DNA of 64,000 bases from Pseudomonas lactucae (GTDB lineage: Bacteria > Pseudomonadota > Gammaproteobacteria > Pseudomonadales > Pseudomonadaceae), in contig NZ_JAFHKI010000067.1 of NCBI RefSeq assembly GCF_016937615.1, forward strand, positions 23,535-87,534. Direction: 5' to 3'. Numbering within the stretch: the first letter of the stretch is position 1; every line of letters begins with the position of its first letter. The position numbers and the translations under genes are program-made. A model generated the notes under the pieces. That model searched no databases. It saw only the letters and a program-made list of their open reading frames with translations, and was not told the origin of the DNA. Below, in pieces: positions 53,954 to 64,000 of the stretch.

Positions 53954-54604
53954 TCGAAACCGCAGCCCGGGGAAATTACCCTGGCTCACCACGGGGTGTT
54001 GTTCCTGGATGAATTGCCAGAGTTCGATCGCAAAGTGCTGGAGGTACTGCGCGAGCCGTTGGAGTCAGGACACATCGTGATTTCCCGTGCTCGGGACCGA
54101 GTGAGTTTCCCGGCGCGCTTCCAACTGGTGGCAGCCATGAATCCCTGCCCTTGCGGTTATATGGGCGAGCCCAGTGGGCGCTGTCGCTGCACGCCGGAGC
54201 AGATCCAGCGGTATCGGAACAAGCTCTCCGGACCGTTGCTGGACCGGATTGACTTGCACCTTACCGTGGCGCGGGAAACGACCGCCCTGAATCCAACCCA
54301 GCAGGCCGGTGACACGACGGCAACGGCCTCAGCTCAAGTGGCCGCGGCCCGTGAACGTCAGCAACGGCGCCAGGGTTGTGCCAATGCCTTCCTTGATCTG
54401 CCGGGGCTGCGTGAGCACTGCCAACTGGCCAAACCCGACGAAGGATGGCTGGAGAGCGCCTGCGAGCGACTGACGTTGTCACTGCGCGCGGCGCACCGAT
54501 TGCTCAAGGTGGCACGCACCCTGGCGGATCTGGATCGGGTAGATGCGATCACCCGTGATCACTTGAAAGAGGCCCTGCAATACCGGCCAGCTGCAATAAC
54601 TTGA
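53954..54604 (+). pseudogene. comM: comM, 3' part
   Basis: Encodes the last 216 residues of ComM: Walker B VLFLDELPEFDRK, sensor segment VAAMNPCPCGYMGEPSGRC, and the C-terminal lid. Reads in frame from TCG 53954 when joined to 1185. It has no start or promoter of its own in a useful place. Confidence 0.95.
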
Positions 54605-54631
54605 GTCTGACTTAGATCCAAATGCGGGGCC

Positions 54632-56608
54632 TCAGCGGAACCGATCCACCTCATGACGCAAGCCCGACGCCAGCGTCTCCAGCTCCTTGGCGGTAATCGC
54701 CAAATTCGACACCACTTCACGCTGCTCGCTGTTGGCCAGCGCGATGCTCTGCAAGTTGCTGCTGAGCAAGGTCGCGGTGCTGCTCTGCTCCTGCGTCGCC
54801 GTGGTAATCGCCGCGAACTGCTGACCGGCCGCGCGGCTTTGCTCGTCGATGCGGGCCAGGGCCGAGGCCACGTCGGCATTGCGCGACAGGCCTTCCTGCA
54901 TCAGCGCGTTGCCGTGCTCCATGGTGCTGATGGCGTTGCCGGTTTCCTTCTGGATGCTCTGGATCATGCCGGAGATTTCATCAGTGGCTTCGCGGGTACG
55001 CGACGCCAGGTTACGCACTTCGTCGGCCACCACGGCAAACCCACGGCCCTGCTCACCGGCACGGGCGGCTTCGATGGCGGCGTTGAGCGCCAGCAGGTTG
55101 GTTTGTTCGGCAATGGAGGTGATTACCCCGACGATACCGCCGATTTCCTGGGAGCGTTGACCCAAGGTGTTGATCACGGTGGCGGTACTGTTCAGGGCGG
55201 TGGCGATGTGCTCCAGGGACGACGACGCCTCTTGCATCGAGTTGCGCCCGATTCGGGTTTGTTGAGCGTTTTCCTGGGCCAGGCGCTCGGTGGCGCCCAT
55301 GTTGTCGGCGATATTCAGCGAGGTGGCGCTGAACTCTTCCACAGCGCCGGCCATGCTGGTGATCTCGCCGGACTGTTGCTCCATGCCGTCATAAGCGCCG
55401 CCGGACAAACCTGACAAAGCCTGGGCCCGACTATTGACCTCTTCAGCGGCCTTGCGAATATGCGACACCATGGTCGACAGTGCCTCACCCATCTGGTTGA
55501 AGCTGCGCGCCAGCTGGCCAATTTCGTCATGGCTGGACACATTGAGACGTGCGCTCAAGTCGCCAGCGCCCAAGGCTTCAGCCTGGCGTACCAGGTCACT
55601 CAGCGGCTGCAACTTGCTACGCAGCAGCCAGACCGTAGCGCCTACCGCCAGCAGCATCGCCAACACGCTGCCGATCACCAGGCGAATGCCGACCGCCCAG
55701 GTAACCGCGCGGATTTCGGCTTTCGGCATGCTCGCAACCACGGCCCAAGGGCCACCGTCGAAGGGTACCGAAACGCTGTAGAAGTCTTCGTTCCTGTCGC
55801 TCCAGAAGCGGCCTTTACCTGGGGTCTTGGCCAGGTCCAGCATCACCGGCACCGCCTGATCCAGTGCCTGCACACCCGCCGGTGGCACCAGCCAGCGCTT
55901 TTGCTCGTCGAGCAGTGCCAGGGAACCGGTCTGGCCGATGCGGAAGCGCTTAAGGTTTTCGAACTGAGCGGCCTGGGCATCGGTGTAGTCAAAACCGATA
56001 AACAGCACCGCAATCACTTTGCCGCCGGCATCGCGTACGGGGCTGTATTGGGTCATGTAGGAGCGATCGAACAACACCGCGCGTCCGATATACGCCTGGC
56101 CGCTTAGCACACGCTGGTAAGCCGGCCCCTGGCGGTCCAGCACGGTGCCGATGGCGCGGCTACCGTCCTGCTTGGTCAGGGACGTGCTCACACGGATAAA
56201 GTCATCGCCGCTGCGCACAAAGACCGTGGCCACGCCGCCCGACATCTGCTTGAACTCATCGACCTCAGTGAAGTTGTTGTTGAGCACTTCGCTACCCAAC
56301 AACAGGCTCGGGGTCTGAACACCCGCCACCGTGATCGACTTGTCGGTCTGCACGCTCAACCCGGCGCTGAAACGCTTTTCAAACAGCCCCGTCAGGCGTT
56401 GGGTGCTCTCGCGCAACGTGCTGTGAAAGGTGTTGAGCTGATCGGCGAGCAGGCGTGCCTCGCTGGCCAGATGTTCCTCACGGGTATCGAGGTTGGCGGC
56501 GTCGAGGGAACGCAGGGCGAAAACCGTACTGCCGCCAATGGCGACAGCCAGAATCACGGCTAATGCGAGACCTAACTGGGAGGCGATCCGGGCGCGAGGT
56601 TGAGACAT
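54632..56608 (-). CDS. Methyl-accepting chemotaxis protein with Cache domain
   Basis: 658 residues from ATG 56608 (AGGAG 6 bases before). One membrane helix near residues 10-30, a long periplasmic Cache 3/Cache 2-type ligand domain, a second helix around residue 315, a HAMP domain ([17 protein letters not shown]), then the signalling tip [23 protein letters not shown]. It senses an unknown ligand and signals to CheA. Ends 27 bp after the comM stop on the opposite strand; unaffected by the transposon. Confidence 0.93.
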   Translation of the reverse strand: MSQPRARIASQLGLALAVILAVAIGGSTVFALRSLDAANLDTREEHLASEARLLADQLNTFHSTLRESTQRLTGLFEKRFSAGLSVQTDKSITVAGVQTPSLLLGSEVLNNNFTEVDEFKQMSGGVATVFVRSGDDFIRVSTSLTKQDGSRAIGTVLDRQGPAYQRVLSGQAYIGRAVLFDRSYMTQYSPVRDAGGKVIAVLFIGFDYTDAQAAQFENLKRFRIGQTGSLALLDEQKRWLVPPAGVQALDQAVPVMLDLAKTPGKGRFWSDRNEDFYSVSVPFDGGPWAVVASMPKAEIRAVTWAVGIRLVIGSVLAMLLAVGATVWLLRSKLQPLSDLVRQAEALGAGDLSARLNVSSHDEIGQLARSFNQMGEALSTMVSHIRKAAEEVNSRAQALSGLSGGAYDGMEQQSGEITSMAGAVEEFSATSLNIADNMGATERLAQENAQQTRIGRNSMQEASSSLEHIATALNSTATVINTLGQRSQEIGGIVGVITSIAEQTNLLALNAAIEAARAGEQGRGFAVVADEVRNLASRTREATDEISGMIQSIQKETGNAISTMEHGNALMQEGLSRNADVASALARIDEQSRAAGQQFAAITTATQEQSSTATLLSSNLQSIALANSEQREVVSNLAITAKELETLASGLRHEVDRFR

Positions 56609-56787
56609 GACAGCTCCTGGCCGAGGCCAGGATCTTCCTGATCTCATAGCGCTGCTCGGCAAATTATCTAGTGAGGAAAACGTGGGTGCACGATGGTTCC
56701 GATACACCTACTTCGGCAGCGTTTTGCAATACTTGAGTGAATCGCAGGGGCATCCCGCAAACGGTTGCGCGATCGTGTGAAACCGGC

Positions 56788-57708
56788 TCAATCGAGACGC
56801 TCCACGGCCGGTAAAACCATAGCCTGCACCTCACTTTGCAGAAACTCCGCCAAGCGCCGCAGGCGTTCTCCACCGGGACGGGTTTTCGGCCATACCAGAT
56901 AGTAACTCTCTCCACTGGTCACGGCGGTTGGCCATGGCAGGCTCAGCCGGCCCTGCGCGACGTCTTCGGCGACCATCAGCAGGTCGCCCATGGACACGCC
57001 ATAACCGCGCGCCGCAGCGATCATGCCCAACTCCAGCGTATCGAAGACCTGACCGCCCTTGAGCGACACCTGAGACGACAGCCCCATGCGCTCCAGCCAG
57101 TAGCGCCAGTCACGGCGGTCAGGTGTGGGATGCAACAACTCGGCCGTCGCCAGCCGCGCGACATCCCAAGGTCCGTCGCTCAATAGATTGGGGGCACCTA
57201 CCGGGATCAACATTTCCGGGTACAGGTAACAAGCCTCCCAATCCGCCGGAAAATGACCATTACTCAACAACACCGCGCAATCGAAAGGTTCCTGATTGAA
57301 GTCCACTTCATCGATGCTCATCCACGCGCTCGTCAATTGCACTTCGTTGCCTGGCTGCAAATGCCGGAAGCGGCTGAGCCGGGCCAGCAGCCAGCGCATG
57401 GTCAGGGTGGACGGCGCCTTCATGCGCAGGATGTCATCTTCAGCGTTCAGGGTATGGCAGGCCCGTTCCAGCGCGGCAAAGCCCTCGCGTACACCGGGCA
57501 ACAGCAAGCGCGCCGCTTCTGTGAGCTGCAACGTACGACCGCTGCGCTGGAACAGGCGGCAGGCGAAAAACTCTTCGAGCGTACGGATATGCCGGCTCAC
57601 CGCACTTTGCGTAATCGACAATTCTTCGGCGGCACGGGTGAAGGAGTTGTGCCGGGAGGCCGCTTCAAATGCACGCAAAGCATAAAGAGGAGGAAGACGA
57701 CGAGACAT
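56788..57708 (-). CDS. LysR-family regulator, GcvA-like
   Basis: 306 residues from ATG 57708. The N-terminal HTH shows LYALRAFEAASRHNSFTRAA and LSITQSAVSRHIRTLEEFF; the rest is a type 2 periplasmic-binding-like effector domain of the GcvA subgroup. It is divergent from the MATE gene with 152 bp between, a typical arrangement for a regulator of its neighbour. Confidence 0.9.
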   Translation of the reverse strand: MSRRLPPLYALRAFEAASRHNSFTRAAEELSITQSAVSRHIRTLEEFFACRLFQRSGRTLQLTEAARLLLPGVREGFAALERACHTLNAEDDILRMKAPSTLTMRWLLARLSRFRHLQPGNEVQLTSAWMSIDEVDFNQEPFDCAVLLSNGHFPADWEACYLYPEMLIPVGAPNLLSDGPWDVARLATAELLHPTPDRRDWRYWLERMGLSSQVSLKGGQVFDTLELGMIAAARGYGVSMGDLLMVAEDVAQGRLSLPWPTAVTSGESYYLVWPKTRPGGERLRRLAEFLQSEVQAMVLPAVERLD

Positions 57709-57860
57709 AAGGAAAGCTCCGACAGCAGGATATCGAAACCCTACCAGAATCAATCAGACATGAGTTTTAATCATGCGAACGATCGCTTTTATCCCTTTGT
57801 GCAATGGGCTGGGAGCACAGAGAATCAACCTTCCCCCAACCCTCTGACTTTTTGAGTGTG

Positions 57861-59264
57861 ATGATCATGCAGCATCCGGCACGTAGCGAACTCTGGGCCA
57901 TTCTGCGGCTGTCAGGGCCGCTGATCGCCTCGCAGTTGGCGCATATGCTGATGGTGCTGACCGACACCCTGATGATGGCGCGCCTGAGTCCCGAAGCCTT
58001 GGCCGGCGGTGGCCTGGGAGCGGCGAGCTATTCGTTCGTATCGATCTTCTGCATCGGCGTGATTGCCGCCGTCGGCACCCTGGTGGCGATCCGTCACGGC
58101 GCGGGCGATATCCAAGGCGCCACCCGCCTGACCCAGGCCGGGCTATGGCTGGCATGGCTGATGGCCCTGGCGGCAGCGTTGTTGCTGTGGAACCTCAAGC
58201 CGGTGCTGCTGATGTTCGGCCAGACCGAAACCAATGTGCAGTCGGCGGGGTTGTTCCTGACGATCCTGCCGTTCGCCCTGCCCGGCTACCTGAGTTTCAT
58301 GGCCTTGCGCGGCTTCACCAGCGCCATTGGCAAGGCCACCCCGGTGATGGTGATCAGCCTCGGCGGCACCGTGCTCAATTACCTGCTCAACCACGCGCTG
58401 ATCGAAGGTATGTTCGGCCTGCCAAAACTCGGCTTGATGGGCATTGGTCTGGTCACGGCCATCGTCGCCAACGGTATGGCATTGACGTTGATGTGGTACA
58501 TCCGCAGCAACCGCGCTTATGCCGCTTACCCGCTGGGCAACGGCCTGTTGCGCCTCAACACCCAGTATCTGCGCGAGCTGTGGCGCCTGGGCCTGCCGAT
58601 TGGCGGCACCTATGCGGTGGAAGTCGGGCTGTTTGCCTTTGCCGCGCTGTGCATGGGCACCATGGGCAGTACGCAACTGGCGGCGCATCAGGTGGCCCTG
58701 CAAATCGTCTCGGTGGCGTTCATGGTGCCGGCGGGCATGTCCTACGCGGTGACCATGCGCATCGGTCAGCACTATGGCGCCGGGCAATTGCTGCAGGCGC
58801 GCCTGGCTGGTCGCGTCGGCATTGGTTTTGGTGCCACGGTGATGTTGGGATTCGCCGCGGTGCTGTGGCTGTTTTCCGATCCCCTGATCGGACTGCTCAT
58901 CGATCACCACAACCCGGCGTTCCATGACGTGATCGTCCTGGCCGTCAGCCTGCTCGCCGTTGCCGCCTGGTTCGAGCTGTTCGACGGCGTGCAAACCATC
59001 GCCATGGGCTGCATTCGCGGACTCAAGGACGCCAAGACCACCTTCCTGATCGGCGCGGGCTGCTACTGGTTGATTGGCGCGCCTTCGGCCTGGCTGATGG
59101 CGTTCACCCTGGGCTGGGGTCCAACCGGTGTGTGGTGGGGTTTGGCGCTGGGTCTGGCCTGTGCGGCAGTGAGCCTGACCTGGGCCTTCGAGGCGAAGAT
59201 GAAGCGCATGATTCGGCGTGAGCCGCAAGCGCAAGGTTCGTTTCAGGTCGCCACGACTGAGTAA
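57861..59264 (+). CDS. MATE-family multidrug efflux pump
   Basis: 467 residues from ATG 57861, with 12 membrane segments in two MatE halves; TLVAIRHGAGD and LPIGGTYAVEVGLFAFAALCMG are NorM/PmpM-like. It exports cationic drugs by sodium or proton exchange. Followed by a terminator hairpin at 59286. Confidence 0.92.
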   Translation: MIMQHPARSELWAILRLSGPLIASQLAHMLMVLTDTLMMARLSPEALAGGGLGAASYSFVSIFCIGVIAAVGTLVAIRHGAGDIQGATRLTQAGLWLAWLMALAAALLLWNLKPVLLMFGQTETNVQSAGLFLTILPFALPGYLSFMALRGFTSAIGKATPVMVISLGGTVLNYLLNHALIEGMFGLPKLGLMGIGLVTAIVANGMALTLMWYIRSNRAYAAYPLGNGLLRLNTQYLRELWRLGLPIGGTYAVEVGLFAFAALCMGTMGSTQLAAHQVALQIVSVAFMVPAGMSYAVTMRIGQHYGAGQLLQARLAGRVGIGFGATVMLGFAAVLWLFSDPLIGLLIDHHNPAFHDVIVLAVSLLAVAAWFELFDGVQTIAMGCIRGLKDAKTTFLIGAGCYWLIGAPSAWLMAFTLGWGPTGVWWGLALGLACAAVSLTWAFEAKMKRMIRREPQAQGSFQVATTE

Positions 59265-59285
59265 GGGTTTTACTCGGTCAAAAAA

Positions 59286-59310
59286 ACTGTGGGAGGGGGC
59301 TTCCCACAGT
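59286..59310. terminator. Terminator hairpin between MATE and GGDEF/EAL genes
   Basis: ACTGTGGGA, loop GGGGGCT, TCCCACAGT preceded by A6 and followed by TT: serves the two convergent genes. The core resembles a REP sequence. Confidence 0.78.
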
Positions 59311-59327
59311 TTGACTGGGCTCTCAAT

Positions 59328-60992
59328 TCAACCGAGTAAAACCTGCTGGTTCTTGCCAAACGTCAGGTATTCCACCAACTCAGGCAACGGCAACGGCTTG
59401 CTGATCAGATAACCCTGGGCCTGGTCGCAGCCGAACAGCCTTAGCAACGCAAGCTGTTCAGGGGTTTCGACCCCCTCGGCCACCACTTCCAGGTTGAGGT
59501 TGTGGGCCAGGTTGATCATGGCGTGTACCAGCTTGCGGTTCTCTTCGCGTTCTTCCATGCCACCGACGAAGCTCTTGTCGATCTTCAACAAAGCAATCGG
59601 CAGGCTGTTGAGGTGTACGAACGACGAGAAACCGGTACCGAAGTCATCCAGGGAAAACCGCACGCCCAGGCGACCGAGGGCGTCCATGGTCTGCTTGACC
59701 AGGTCACTGCGGCGCATCACGGCGGTTTCGGTCAACTCGAACTCCAACCATTGCGCCTCCACACCACGCTCGGCAATCAGCCGGCTGAGGGTGGAAAGCA
59801 ACTGGCTGTCCTGAAACTGGCGGAACGACAGGTTGACCGCCATATGCAACGGCGGCAGGCCGCGTTCACGCAGGTCTTGCATGTCACGCAGGGCTCGGGA
59901 GATCACCCAGTAGCCCAACGGCACGATCAGGCCGCTCTGCTCGGCCAGCGGCACGAATTCGCTGGGTGGCAACAGGCCGCGCTCGCCATGGCGCCAGCGC
60001 ACCAAGGCTTCCAGGCCGACGATATGCCCGTCGTCCAAATCCAGGCGCGGCTGGTAATGCAGCTCCAGTTCATCACGGCGCAGTGCCCGGCGTAGTTCGC
60101 TTTCCAGGTCGGCCAGGCTGCGTGCGTTACGGTTGATACGTTCGTTGAAGATATGAAAGGTGCAGCCCTGGGTGCTTTTGGCTTGCTGCATGGCGATATG
60201 CGCGTGCCACATCAGCGGGTCGGCACCGGCGCGGGCGCGGGCATGGGCCACGCCGAGGCTGCAGCCGATCAGCAGGCTTTCGCCATCTACCCAGTAAGGT
60301 TCGGCCATGACTTCGGTGATGCGCTCAGCCATCCATTCGGCACGCTGGGGCGCACGGCGCGTGTCGATCAGCAAGGCGAATTCGTCGCTGCCCAGGCGGG
60401 CCAGTTGGTCGCCGGCTTCGAGCTGGCTCTTGAGTCGCGACACCACTTGCAGGATCAACCGGTCGCCGGCCTGATGGCCAAGGGCGTCGTTGGCATGACG
60501 AAAGTTGTCGAGGTCCAGATGCCCCAGGGCCAGCCCGCGACCTTCGTTCTCGGCCAGCCGCGCCGCCAGCAGAGTCTGGAAGCCCTGACGGTTGGCGATG
60601 CCAGTGAGCGGGTCCTGTTCGGCCAGGCGCTGCAGAGTGGTTTCCAGCACACCGCGCTCACGCACATGGCGCAGGCAGCGGCGCAGGGTTTCGGCGTCCA
60701 GCACATCACGGATCAGCCAATCGCTCACACCGAGCGGCGCTACCAACGGTTCCTGCTCCAACAGCAATACGCACGGCAGGCTGCAACGGCCAGGGCCGGG
60801 TTGCAGGCTGGGCGTGGTCAATAGCACGGCGCTGTGGTCGTCGTCGAACAGACGACTCACCGAGTCCCAGTTTGGCGCGCTGATCAGCACAGCCCCATCG
60901 CCCATCGGCGCCAGGCACTCGCGCAACAACGCTGCCCACTCAGGCGCATCGGCCAATAGCAGCAAACGCAAGGGTTCGACAGGCGTAGACAA
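59328..60992 (-). CDS. GGDEF-EAL protein, probable c-di-GMP phosphodiesterase
   Basis: 554 residues. An N-terminal receiver-like region (1-110), a GGDEF domain with altered signature RLGSDEFALL, and an intact EAL domain (GLEALVRWRHGE, ELTETAVM, DDFGTGFSS, KIDKSFV, EGVET). The changed GGDEF motif (GSDEF) may abolish cyclase activity, leaving a c-di-GMP phosphodiesterase. Start ATG 60992. Confidence 0.88.
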   Translation of the reverse strand: MSTPVEPLRLLLLADAPEWAALLRECLAPMGDGAVLISAPNWDSVSRLFDDDHSAVLLTTPSLQPGPGRCSLPCVLLLEQEPLVAPLGVSDWLIRDVLDAETLRRCLRHVRERGVLETTLQRLAEQDPLTGIANRQGFQTLLAARLAENEGRGLALGHLDLDNFRHANDALGHQAGDRLILQVVSRLKSQLEAGDQLARLGSDEFALLIDTRRAPQRAEWMAERITEVMAEPYWVDGESLLIGCSLGVAHARARAGADPLMWHAHIAMQQAKSTQGCTFHIFNERINRNARSLADLESELRRALRRDELELHYQPRLDLDDGHIVGLEALVRWRHGERGLLPPSEFVPLAEQSGLIVPLGYWVISRALRDMQDLRERGLPPLHMAVNLSFRQFQDSQLLSTLSRLIAERGVEAQWLEFELTETAVMRRSDLVKQTMDALGRLGVRFSLDDFGTGFSSFVHLNSLPIALLKIDKSFVGGMEEREENRKLVHAMINLAHNLNLEVVAEGVETPEQLALLRLFGCDQAQGYLISKPLPLPELVEYLTFGKNQQVLLG

Positions 60993-61247
60993 GCTAGCTC
61001 CCTAGACTCTGCAAAATTTCGTTGGCGGCGGGCATTATGACGTGCGGCCTGATAATCACCAATGATAGGTACCATCAAATACGCAGGCGGTAAGCAATTG
61101 TCCTAAAAACCAATACATCCTGCGGCAAAGTAGCAAAACCGGCAAATTTAGATCGAGTGGTACGTCACACCGTCGATCCAGAGCAGCAGAATCTTGCCAG
61201 CCTGTTAAAATGCCCGCCCTTTTGAACAACGACTCCTCAAATTCCGT

Positions 61248-63257
61248 ATGTCCCGACTCAACCCCCGGCAGCAAGAAGCCGTGAACTACGTCGGCGGCCC
61301 TCTATTGGTGCTCGCCGGTGCAGGCTCCGGCAAGACCAGCGTGATCACCCGCAAGATTGCGCACCTGATCCAGAACTGCGGCATCCGTGCCCAGTACATC
61401 GTCGCCATGACCTTTACCAACAAGGCCGCGCGCGAGATGAAAGAGCGTGTCGGCACCCTGCTCAAGGGGGGTGAAGGTCGTGGCCTCACCGTGTGCACCT
61501 TCCACAACCTGGGCCTGAACATCATCCGCAAGGAGCATGCGCGGCTGGGCTACAAGCCGGGCTTCTCGATCTTCGACGAGACCGACGTCAAGGCCCTGAT
61601 GACCGACATCATGCAGAAGGAATACGCAGGCGACGACGGCGTTGATGAGATCAAGAACATGATCGGCGCCTGGAAAAACGACCTGGTCCTGCCCGCCCAG
61701 GCCCTGGAAAACGCACGCAACCCCAAGGAGCAGACCGCCGCCATCGTCTACACCCACTATCAACGCACGCTCAAGGCGTTCAACGCGGTGGACTTCGACG
61801 ACCTGATCCTGCAACCGGTCAAGTTGTTCCAGGAACACGCCGACATCCTTGAAAAATGGCAGAACAAGGTGCGCTACCTGCTGGTGGACGAATACCAGGA
61901 CACCAACGCCAGCCAATACCTGCTGGTGAAGCTGCTGATCGGTACACGCAATCAATTCACCGTGGTGGGCGACGACGACCAGTCGATCTACGCCTGGCGC
62001 GGCGCCCGCCCGGAAAACCTGATGCTGCTCAAGGTCGACTACCCGTCCTTGAAAGTGGTGATGCTGGAGCAGAACTACCGCTCCACCAGCCGCATCCTGC
62101 GCTGCGCCAACGTGCTGATCTCCAATAACCCCCACGAGTTTGAAAAACAGCTGTGGAGCGAAATGGGGCACGGCGATGAGATTCGCGTGATCCGCTGCCG
62201 CAACGAAGACGCCGAAGCCGAGCGCGTGGCCGTGGAAATCCTCAGCCTGCACCTGCGCACCGACCGGCCCTACAGTGATTTCGCGATCCTGTACCGAGGC
62301 AACTACCAGGCCAAGCTGATCGAGCTGAAACTGCAACACCACCAGGTGCCGTATCGCCTGTCGGGCGGCAACAGCTTTTTCGGACGCCAGGAAGTAAAAG
62401 ATCTGATGGCCTACTTCCGGTTGATCGTGAACCCGGATGACGACAACGCCTTCCTGCGGGTAATCAACGTCCCGCGCCGGGAAATCGGCTCGACGACCCT
62501 GGAAAAGCTCGGCAACTACGCCACCGAACGCAAGATCTCCATGTACGCCGCCACCGACGAAATCGGCCTGGGCGAACACCTGGACACACGCTTCACCGAT
62601 CGCCTGTCACGCTTCAAGCGCTTTATGGACAAAGTGCGCGAGCAATGCGCTGGCGAAGACCCGATCAGCGCCCTGCGCAGCATGGTCATGGACATCGACT
62701 ACGAAAACTGGCTGCGCACCAACAGTTCCAGCGACAAGGCCGCGGATTACCGCATGAGCAACGTCTGGTTCCTGATCGAAGCGCTGAAGAACACCCTGGA
62801 AAAAGACGAAGACGGCGAGATGACCGTCGAGGACGCCATCGGCAAGCTGGTGCTGCGCGATATGCTCGAGCGCCAGCAGGAAGAAGAAGACGGCGCCGAA
62901 GGTGTACAGATGATGACCTTGCATGCCTCCAAGGGCCTGGAATTTCCCTACGTGTTCATCATGGGCATGGAAGAAGAAATCCTCCCGCACCGCTCCAGCA
63001 TTGAAGCCGACACCATCGAAGAGGAACGGCGCCTGGCCTACGTGGGCATTACCCGCGCACGTCAGACCCTGGCTTTCACCTTTGCCGCCAAGCGCAAGCA
63101 ATACGGCGAAATCATTGATTGTGCGCCCAGCCGGTTCCTCGATGAACTGCCGCCGGACGACCTGGCCTGGGAAGGCAACGACGACACCCCGACCGAGGTC
63201 AAGGCCGTTCGCGGCAACAGCGCCCTGGCCGACATACGCGCGATGTTAAAGCGCTAG
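61248..63257 (+). CDS. rep: ATP-dependent DNA helicase Rep
   Basis: 669 residues, the usual Rep length. UvrD/Rep helicase motifs: LAGAGSGKTSV (I), LLVDEYQDTN (II), GDDDQSIYAWRGARPEN (III), LEQNYRS (IV), MTLHASKGLEFPYVF (V), VGITRARQTL (VI). It unwinds DNA 3'-5' and helps replication forks pass protein blocks. A long antisense frame exists but is a composition artefact. Confidence 0.96.
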   Translation: MSRLNPRQQEAVNYVGGPLLVLAGAGSGKTSVITRKIAHLIQNCGIRAQYIVAMTFTNKAAREMKERVGTLLKGGEGRGLTVCTFHNLGLNIIRKEHARLGYKPGFSIFDETDVKALMTDIMQKEYAGDDGVDEIKNMIGAWKNDLVLPAQALENARNPKEQTAAIVYTHYQRTLKAFNAVDFDDLILQPVKLFQEHADILEKWQNKVRYLLVDEYQDTNASQYLLVKLLIGTRNQFTVVGDDDQSIYAWRGARPENLMLLKVDYPSLKVVMLEQNYRSTSRILRCANVLISNNPHEFEKQLWSEMGHGDEIRVIRCRNEDAEAERVAVEILSLHLRTDRPYSDFAILYRGNYQAKLIELKLQHHQVPYRLSGGNSFFGRQEVKDLMAYFRLIVNPDDDNAFLRVINVPRREIGSTTLEKLGNYATERKISMYAATDEIGLGEHLDTRFTDRLSRFKRFMDKVREQCAGEDPISALRSMVMDIDYENWLRTNSSSDKAADYRMSNVWFLIEALKNTLEKDEDGEMTVEDAIGKLVLRDMLERQQEEEDGAEGVQMMTLHASKGLEFPYVFIMGMEEEILPHRSSIEADTIEEERRLAYVGITRARQTLAFTFAAKRKQYGEIIDCAPSRFLDELPPDDLAWEGNDDTPTEVKAVRGNSALADIRAMLKR

Positions 63258-63303
63258 AATCGACTACTTTTCAATCTACTTTCGGCGCACAACGCGCCAT
63301 TAG

Positions 63304-63888
<585 letters not shown>

Positions 63889-63927
63889 TTTGCTGCTCAA
63901 CAAATACCAAGTGAACACAGGTCCAAA

Positions 63928-64000
63928 TGTGGGAGGGGGCTTGCTCCCGATAGCAGTGGGTCAGCCAGTACATTTGGTGACTGATACACCGCAATCGGGG
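63928..64000. repeat. REP repeat pair, cut by the window edge
   Basis: TGTGGGAGGGGGCTTGCTCCC followed by GATAGCAGTGGGTCAG and, near the end, TGATACACCGCAATCGGGG, the start of an inverted second REP. Typical extragenic repeat of the P. fluorescens group, and may terminate xpt. Confidence 0.8.

Noticed and set aside
58143..59234. 363-codon minus-strand frame opposite the MATE gene
   Set aside because: Low-complexity His/Gln/Arg-rich translation, typical of antisense of a membrane protein gene at high GC.
61302..62579. Long minus-strand open frame (425 codons) opposite rep
   Set aside because: It is the shadow of a high-GC helicase gene with full motifs on the plus strand; the antisense protein has no recognisable domain.

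Overview
The window looks like a chromosome of the Pseudomonas fluorescens group. The flanks carry a typical Pseudomonas gene set (ubiK end, comM, a chemotaxis receptor, a GcvA-like LysR regulator, a MATE pump, a GGDEF/EAL protein, rep, xpt), and the intergenic gaps hold Pseudomonas-type REP repeats. No rRNA, tRNA or CRISPR array was seen.

The dominant feature is one large transposon, 1186-53948 (52,763 bp), inserted in the middle of comM. Its ends are inverted repeats beginning TGTAGGAT, a 5-bp target duplication GCGGC (1181-1185 and 53949-53953) flanks it exactly, and joining the two comM pieces restores a 498-residue frame. The right end carries a Tn7-like operon, tniC (TnsA) - tniA (TnsB) - tniB (TnsC) - tniD (TniQ) - a zinc-ribbon protein, in the order known from the comM-targeting Tn6022/AbaR family. 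A convergent gene may be a divergent TnsE.

Cargo from left to right: (1) 1.7-11.7 kb, a RiPP-type pathway matching the 3-thiaglutamate (tgl) pathway of Pseudomonas syringae: precursor peptide ending ESKVFA, PEARL-type LanB, MNIO (DUF692) oxidase with its partner, CmoA-like carboxy-SAM synthase, methyltransferase and M50 protease, plus a PLP decarboxylase and an MFS exporter. (2) 12.1-15.4 kb, an AT-richer cassette of homospermidine synthase, acyl-ACP-desaturase-like diiron protein and EamA exporter, followed by an MvaT/H-NS-type silencer. (3) 16-24 kb, an accretion zone: Mrr-like nuclease, secreted protein, DUF3883 nuclease-like protein, broken HAD, SDR and IS genes, an orphan Xre/ParS antitoxin, a Sir2 protein. 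(4) 23.9-31.4 kb, a complete Wadjet (jetABCD) system with a divergent WYL regulator and a perfect inverted-repeat operator. (5) 31.5-35.9 kb, a three-gene restriction-modification-like operon (MerR-like controller, N6 adenine methylase, PD-(D/E)XK nuclease). (6) 37.9-41.0 kb, an IS66 element carrying a GNAT acetyltransferase as passenger, with IS66 relics around it. (7) 41.1-43.9 kb, a PRTase-like conflict operon of unknown mechanism, cut at its 5' end by an IS66 relic; then a TIR relic and a two-gene unit with a possible nuclease.

The element therefore combines two small-molecule pathways with export, at least two genome-defence systems, several candidate defence genes, and a silencer that could keep the cargo quiet. 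Its insertion breaks comM, which serves natural transformation, while the Wadjet system it carries restricts plasmids.
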